A DNA stretch of 11,265 nucleotides from Monoraphidium neglectum (Eukaryota > Chlorophyta > Chlorophyceae > Sphaeropleales > Selenastraceae): assembly GCF_000611645.1 (NCBI RefSeq), contig NW_014013375.1, forward strand, positions 1,136 through 12,400, in the 5' to 3' direction. The notes below the pieces were generated by a model. The model ran no database searches. It was given only the letters and a program-made list of their open reading frames with translations, and was not told the DNA's origin. Position numbers and translations under genes: made by a program. Every line of letters begins with the position of its first letter. The stretch's first letter is position 1. Shown here piece after piece: positions 7,227 to 11,265 of the stretch.

Positions 7227-10200
7227 CTACTGCTGCTGTTGGTGGTGCTGCTGGTGCTGCTGCTGGTGATGTTGGTCGTGATTGTGATCATGGTGCTGCC
7301 ACTCATGCGAATCGTGGTCCGTATGGTGCTGCTGCCCGTGCTCCTGCCAGTGCTGCCCATGCTGCTGCTCGTGGTGCGCCTCATGGTGCTGCTGCTGCCC
7401 GTGCTGCTGCTCATAGTGCTGCTCGTGGTACTTGTGCTGCTCATGCGCGCCGCCGCCGCCGCCGTGGTGCGCGTGGTGCGCCTGGTCGTGGTCCGGCACG
7501 TGCTCCCCCGCGTGGTGGTCGTGCTCTGTGGCGAGCCAGTCCTCGTACTCCTTCTCCCCGGCCAGCAGCAGATCATAGATCGCGTTCTCAACCTCGGCCT
7601 GGTCCCATGCCTGGCCGATGAGCTTGACGGGGCGGCCGCGCTGGTCGACCAGGATCTGCAGGGGTTGCAGGGGAGGGGGTGAGAGCGGGGGTCATGCGGT
7701 GCAGCGCAGGGCACACGCGACCCACTACACAAGGCAGCGAGCACGGGCCAGATGTGTTGACAAATGGAGAGGCAAAAGCCTGCCGCCCGGTCCCAAGCCA
7801 CGTAAAGCCCATACCGGCCGCATCTCGAGTGCGCCTTCAACTCACATCTCCACTCAACCCCACCCCTTCCTAAACACACAGAAACGGCATGATTCACACA
7901 CAATTTGCCGCACCCATAAAAAGCAGAGCCACAGCAGCTGCCAGACCAACGATTACACCTGTAGGCGACGCACCTTTTGGAAGTTCCAGACCAGGTCTTT
8001 GCCGGTCCCGTGGCCGCCGCCGCCGCCCTCCGCCACTGGCAGCTCCCTCTTCAGGTATTGGTAGACAGGGTGGGCGTGCGGCCCGTTGACGTCCACCTGC
8101 GGGCGACACAGGGTGCAGGAACGGGGTGCACGTGTTGGGCGGCTGATGTTGGAATAGGTTTTATTGGGGCCGCAACACCACCTCCCCCAGGTAGTGTTGC
8201 TGCATAATGTCTGCCGCTGTAGGGGGAGGACGCAGCCGCAGCGTGGCGGGCGTTCGCCTTGTTGTTGGCTGTTGTCGGCAAGAAAGGCACAAGGCACTGC
8301 GGGAAGGCTTGAGACCCAATTCAAGGTAGAAACATGACCGCGACCCGCATTCCCGTGACAACGAAGCGTCCCTCAATCCTCCAGAACCACGCATGCTCAG
8401 ACGCATCTGCACGCACATGCGCAACCCCTCCCCCGCCCCCACCTTGCTGAACAGCTCAAAGCTGGTGTTGTAGTGGCCCTTGCAGAACGCCTTGATCTCC
8501 GCGTTGCTGCCCGGCTCCTGGTGCCCAAACTGGTCCGAGGGGAACGCCAGGATCTCAAGGCCGTGGGGGTGATACTTCTCCCAGACCGACTGAAGGCCGC
8601 GGTAGTTTGAGTCGGTGGACCCGCAGCGGCTGGCCACGTTTACGACGAGCGTCACGCGGCCCGCCAGCGCGCTCAGGCGGCGGGGGCGGCCGTCGATGTC
8701 GGTGGCCTCCTGCGGGTTTGGGTTGGGGTTTACAAGGCAGGCAGGGTGCGGCGAGGATAGTGTGGGGATGGAGACCTCTTCCAGCGCCTGAGGGTGGCGC
8801 CATCTACGGCGCTTGCCCAGCAAAGCTACCTGAGTCAGTTGCCCGGCTGCGCCGCCCAAAACTGCGCCGTGCGCCCTGCCCACGTACGCAAAGCTGCTCG
8901 CCAGCTGACAGGCTCAACCGCGGGCCCAGAGGTCTGTAGAGCGCACGGTCCTGTACAGCCCCTTGGGTGCAGCGCTCCTCCCCCTGATTTCGCTCGCACC
9001 CACCAAGGTGTACAGCCCCTGCGGGACGGCGTGATCCGGGTGGTGCAGGTGGTGCGGCGCGTGCGCGTGGTCGACGTGGTGTGCCGAGTCCTCCACGGGG
9101 TCCGGCAGCGCGGCCTGCTCCTCATACCACTTCTGGATAGCCTCGTCATAGTGGGGGTGCCACTGGTCGTCGTGGTGACCCGGGTCGTGGTGACCTGCGT
9201 CGTGGTGACCCGCGTGCTCGTGGTGGGCGGCGGCCCCGTCGTGGTGGGGGTCGTGCGACCCCCAGTGGTCGCCGCCGCTGTGCTGGCTATCCCAGTCGTG
9301 GTGCAGCGGCGCGTGCCCGTGGTCGCCGCCGTGCAGGATGACGTCATCGTGGCCGCCCGCGGCGTGCTCGTGGGCCATGTCCCTGTGGTCCGCCGAGTGG
9401 TCGTACGGGTCTGTGCTGTGCACGCCGTGCGCACGCGGCGTGTGCTGCGCGCCGTGCGCGTCCTGGTGGGCGCCGTGGGCCTGCCCGTTGTGTTGATGGT
9501 GCGACCGCTGGTCCCAGTGGGGGTCGTGGTGGCGCGGCTGATCCCAGTGGTGTGCATCGTGGCCGTGGTCGCCGTGGGGGTTGGCCAGGTCATGGTGCTG
9601 TTGGTGCTGATGCTGGTGCTGCTGCTCGTGCCCCTGCTGCTGCTGCAGGTTTCGGTGGCTGTCCCAGCCCGCGTCGTGGTGGTGCCAGTCCTCGTGCCAC
9701 GAATGGTGGCCGGCGTCGTGGACACCGTGCTGCGCGGCGCGACGGTCGGGCGGCGCGTAGCGAGAGCATGAGGCGGGGCGCGCAGCACCGATTTGAATGT
9801 AGGTGCGGGGCAGCCCTTAGCAGGTGTACACGCCCTGCTCCGGCGACCCACGTGACTCGCCATTAGTAAGGCTGGAGGATGCTGTACAGTAGCAGCAGTC
9901 ACAGAGCTTCCTGCTGACTGTTACAAAAAGCTCAGCCGCCGATCCCACATCAGCTGCACAACCAAGACCCGAGGTCGAGGTTCTGTTGCGCCCAGGTCCA
10001 CCGCCCACACGCACCAGCTCTTGGCCGTGATGTTTGCTGCCCGTGCGGCTGACTAGCACCAAGCCGCAGATGCCAAACAGCGCAACCGCTGCAAGTGCCG
10101 CGTTCCTGCGTCGATGCAGCGCCCCAACATCAGCGCGCGCTGGTGCCAGGCATCGGCCGTGAGTGAGCGCCCGGACGCGCCGGCCACACCGCAGCCAATT

Positions 10201-10334
10201 GTGTTGCTTTTGTTATCTCAGACTCACCCCGCGATCCCTCGGCGTGTCTTCTTCAGCGTGGGGCTGCCGGCCCGCCCGCACACCGGCAGCAGCTCCGGGG
10301 TGTTCGCCCCATTCGATCGCACACGGCGCATCAT
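7227..10334 (-). CDS. Membrane-anchored glutathione peroxidase-like protein with His-rich arms, 6 exons
   Basis: Exons in transcript order: 10334-10228, 10105-10015, 9729-9004, 8709-8443, 8096-7974, 7655-7227; phases are 2, 0, 0, 0, 0 and give 580 residues ending at TAG. Residues 1-36 are basic (K-K-T-R-R at 28-32), 37-55 form one hydrophobic helix, 67-300 are a His/Asp/Gly-rich arm, about 304-470 the peroxidase domain, and 483-580 a His/Gln-rich tail. Catalytic residues are present: C337 in V-A-S-R-C-G, Q368 in F-P-S-D-Q-F-G, and W434-N435 in V-W-N-F. C337 is encoded by TGC, so this is not a selenoprotein. C384 (E-I-K-A-F-C) sits where the resolving cysteine of bacterial and yeast thioredoxin-dependent members lies; the common F-P-C-N-Q cysteine is Ser366. 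The family reduces hydrogen peroxide and lipid hydroperoxides with thioredoxin or glutathione. A signal anchor with the arms and catalytic domain on the far side of a membrane is inferred. Exons 3-6 are secure, exons 1-2 rest on phase and splice consensus. Confidence 0.8.
7230..7523 (-). repeat. His/Gln-rich low-complexity tail (C-terminal)
   Basis: The last 98 residues of the peroxidase contain about 34 histidines, with Gln replacing the Asp/Gly of the N-terminal arm in the distal part, and end in four glutamines before TAG. It follows the last helix of the peroxidase domain (A-I-Y-D-L-L-L) in the same exon without interruption, so its attachment to the catalytic domain needs no splice prediction. 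Confidence 0.9.
9029..9729 (-). repeat. His/Asp/Gly-rich low-complexity arm (N-terminal)
   Basis: Exon 3 codes for 242 residues with about 67 histidines (roughly 28 percent), often as H-H, H-D, H-x-H and W-H pairs, with Asp, Gly, Ala and Trp between them. A short less repetitive island (A-I-Q-K-W-Y-E-E-Q-A-A-L-P-D-P-V-E-D) lies near the end. The composition suits Zn, Ni or Cu binding, but no ordered metal-site motif can be assigned. Confidence 0.85.
9169..9213 (-). repeat. Three 15-nt tandem units (G-H-H-D-A/P)
   Basis: On the plus strand GTCGTGGTGACC occurs three times at a 15-nt spacing (9169, 9184, 9199), each followed by a variable triplet. In the peroxidase frame it reads as G-H-H-D repeats joined by Ala or Pro, which suggests local slippage or unequal exchange lengthened the arm. 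Confidence 0.85.
10015..10105 (-). other. Predicted signal-anchor transmembrane segment (exon 2 of the peroxidase)
   Basis: Exon 2 encodes about 19 uncharged residues (Ala/Val/Leu/Phe/Ile/Gly/Cys, residues 37-55) preceded by K-K-T-R-R in exon 1 and followed by R-T-G-S-K-H-H. A basic flank before a single hydrophobic helix is typical of a type II signal anchor. The splice sites are strong (GTGAGT donor before, GACGCAG acceptor, GTGCGTG donor after) and the phases fit only this reading. Confidence 0.6.
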
Positions 10335-10644
10335 CTTTAAAAAGCTTATTTCATCAATTATTAACCCTCGTTTGTCTGCGGGGGTCTCCGTGCAGTTGCC
10401 GAGGTTGGCTGCAACTCGATGTGCAGCTCTCGCCCTTTCAAAGGCAAAACCGCACCGAGAACAAATAAAAAATCTGCAACCTTGACGTAATGCCACTCGG
10501 TAAGTGACTTCATGGCTGCGGCGATGCAGGGTGCTGCGTCGATATTACTCGAGTGCATGCGCCAAGCGGGGTACTCCCCCCCTCCGCAGCGGCGGCGCAG
10601 CATTGCATGGAACAAGGCCCGCGCGGCGACGCAGGCAGGCTGCG
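10335..10644 (-). promoter_or_regulatory. Intergenic: OPR gene 3' UTR and peroxidase promoter
   Basis: This 310-nt gap between two minus-strand genes has AT-rich stretches at about 10332-10372 (next to the peroxidase ATG, including TTAATAATT on the minus strand) and at 10460-10475. These may belong to the core promoter or 5' UTR. No minus-strand TGTAA poly(A) signal for the upstream gene was found. Confidence 0.4.
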
Positions 10645-11265
10645 TCAACACAATAAGCCACCACTTGGGTTGGGTTGGTAGCAGAGACTCCCGCCGTTCA
10701 AAACGACCAGCGCAGCCATCAGCTTGCGCCGCACCGGGCGCACCGCCACGCCGGCCCGCCGCCGCCAGCCGGCGTGCACAAGCCAGGCGGCCAGCGCGGC
10801 GCCATCCGCGCTCGCCGCAGGCAGCCGCATGCGCCCGAGCGCCCAGAGCGACCTGAGCACGTCCAAGTCGCTCAGCGCGGGCAGGCCGCAGGCCAAGGCC
10901 TCGGCTAGCGCGAGCAGCACATGCTGCGGCGGGTGAGACGCCAGGCAGGCGGCTGCCCATAGAATAGCGGCCGCCTGTTTCGCGCTGACATGGTGCGACG
11001 GCGCGCAGTCTGCTCCCTGTGATTGCTGGTCCAAAGACGGCTGCCGTGCTGCGCGTGGCGTCGCGACGAGGCGCGCGGCGAGGGCTTTGGCGGCAAGCGC
11101 TGCCGAGGCGGGCGCCTGTGCTGGTGCGGTGCCCCCCAAGGTGTCGCTGTCGCAGCTAGGCCCTCGCCACGCCGGCCGCTCCAGCTTCGCCAGCTTACTG
11201 GCGGGCGCCGCATGGACCGCCAGCGCGCGTGCGGCCGCGGGTGGCGAGGCCTGCGGCGGCCCGCC
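10645..11265 (-). CDS. OPR (octotricopeptide) repeat protein, 3' part
   Basis: One frame is open from the right edge of the window to TGA at 10647-10645, giving 206 residues. Two L-W-A-x-A/G motifs (I-L-W-A-A-A-C-L and S-L-W-A-L-G-R-M) have their tryptophans, residues 103 and 141 of the visible part, exactly 38 residues apart, the OPR period. The residues between are helical and Ala/Leu-rich, as in this family. OPR proteins are usually nucleus-encoded factors imported into chloroplasts or mitochondria, where they bind organellar mRNAs and control processing, stability or translation. That role is family knowledge; the target RNA is unknown. The last 20-25 residues (from L-N-G-G-S-L) lose the repeat character, so this may be a true C-terminus or read-through into an intron. 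The N-terminus, with any transit peptide, lies beyond the window. Confidence 0.66.
   Translation of the reverse strand, partial: GGPPQASPPAAARALAVHAAPASKLAKLERPAWRGPSCDSDTLGGTAPAQAPASAALAAKALAARLVATPRAARQPSLDQQSQGADCAPSHHVSAKQAAAILWAAACLASHPPQHVLLALAEALACGLPALSDLDVLRSLWALGRMRLPAASADGAALAAWLVHAGWRRRAGVAVRPVRRKLMAALVVLNGGSLCYQPNPSGGLLC

Noticed and set aside
7212..7682. Plus-strand frame starting with a long Leu/Val/Met stretch that resembles a membrane protein
   Set aside because: The hydrophobic residues are the antisense of CAG/CAC codons in the peroxidase tail, so it mimics a transmembrane protein by composition alone.
8635..8710. Possible selenocysteine site, since algae have selenium-containing glutathione peroxidases
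   Set aside because: The catalytic codon is TGC (Cys), not TGA, and no recoding is needed anywhere in the model.
8713..8733. G/T-rich stretch resembling degenerate telomere repeats
   Set aside because: It lies inside a peroxidase intron just before the acceptor, where the minus strand simply needs a C/A-rich pyrimidine tract. No regular TTTAGGG unit is present.
9591..9769. Minus-strand ATG at 9769 opening a short Arg/Ala-rich, transit-peptide-like frame
   Set aside because: It is not in the His-rich frame and reaches a TGA near 9591. No intron of reasonable size would rescue it, while the exon 1-2 model splices cleanly into position 9729.
8794..9771. Long plus-strand frame of 325 residues, very rich in Val and Arg
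   Set aside because: It is the antisense of the His-rich exon: CAC/CAT codons read as GTG/ATG on the other strand. It has no domain, and the opposite strand joins in phase to a peroxidase domain.
8835..9902. Minus-strand frame of 355 residues, very rich in Thr and Arg
   Set aside because: It is a frame-shifted reading of the His-rich exon (CAC GAC read as ACG) and runs through the intron boundary at 9004 without joining the peroxidase domain.
10361..10520. Minus-strand frame with an ATG near 10513 that could be an extra first exon of the peroxidase
   Set aside because: It has no recognisable motif or strong donor joining to the next exon in phase, and the ATG at 10334 already gives a complete model. 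It remains a weak alternative.

Overview
The window looks like nuclear DNA of a green alga (Chlorophyta). It is GC-rich, every complete gene is cut by short introns (about 120-350 nt) with GTGCG/GTGAG-type donors and CAG acceptors, low-complexity Gln, His, Gly and Ala runs are common, and one gene encodes an octotricopeptide (OPR) repeat protein, a family expanded in green algae. I cannot name the species. All gene models were built by hand from reading frames, splice-site phase and family conservation; no transcript evidence was available.

Layout. (1) Positions 200-379, minus strand: first coding exon of a DNA ligase IV-like gene; the rest lies left of the window. (2) 380-1058: a head-to-head intergenic region that must hold both promoters. 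(3) 1059-3742, plus: an eight-exon mitochondrial carrier of the ATP-Mg/phosphate (SCaMC/APC) type, 344 residues, with a Gln-rich N-terminus where EF-hands would usually be; its last intron appears to be GC-AG. (4) 4154-6381, plus: a five-exon gene for a 393-residue acidic then very basic protein with one C2H2 zinc finger and a run of 16 glycines, probably nuclear. (5) 6382-7226: convergent intergenic region with candidate algal TGTAA poly(A) signals on both strands. (6) 7227-10334, minus: a six-exon gene for a 580-residue glutathione peroxidase-like protein. (7) 10645-11265, minus: the 3' part of an OPR-repeat gene running out of the window on the right.

The most unusual object is gene 6. Phase-consistent splicing joins a basic N-terminus, a single hydrophobic signal-anchor-like helix, a roughly 240-residue His/Asp/Gly-rich arm, a complete glutathione peroxidase fold with the Cys-Gln-Trp-Asn tetrad, and a roughly 100-residue His/Gln-rich C-terminal tail. 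That suggests a membrane-tethered peroxidase between two metal-binding or pH-responsive histidine arms. I know of no described glutathione peroxidase built this way, but I could not search for one.

The genes do not form a pathway. They are neighbouring, independently transcribed nuclear genes; the only positional relations suggested are the divergent ligase/carrier pair and the convergent zinc-finger/peroxidase pair.
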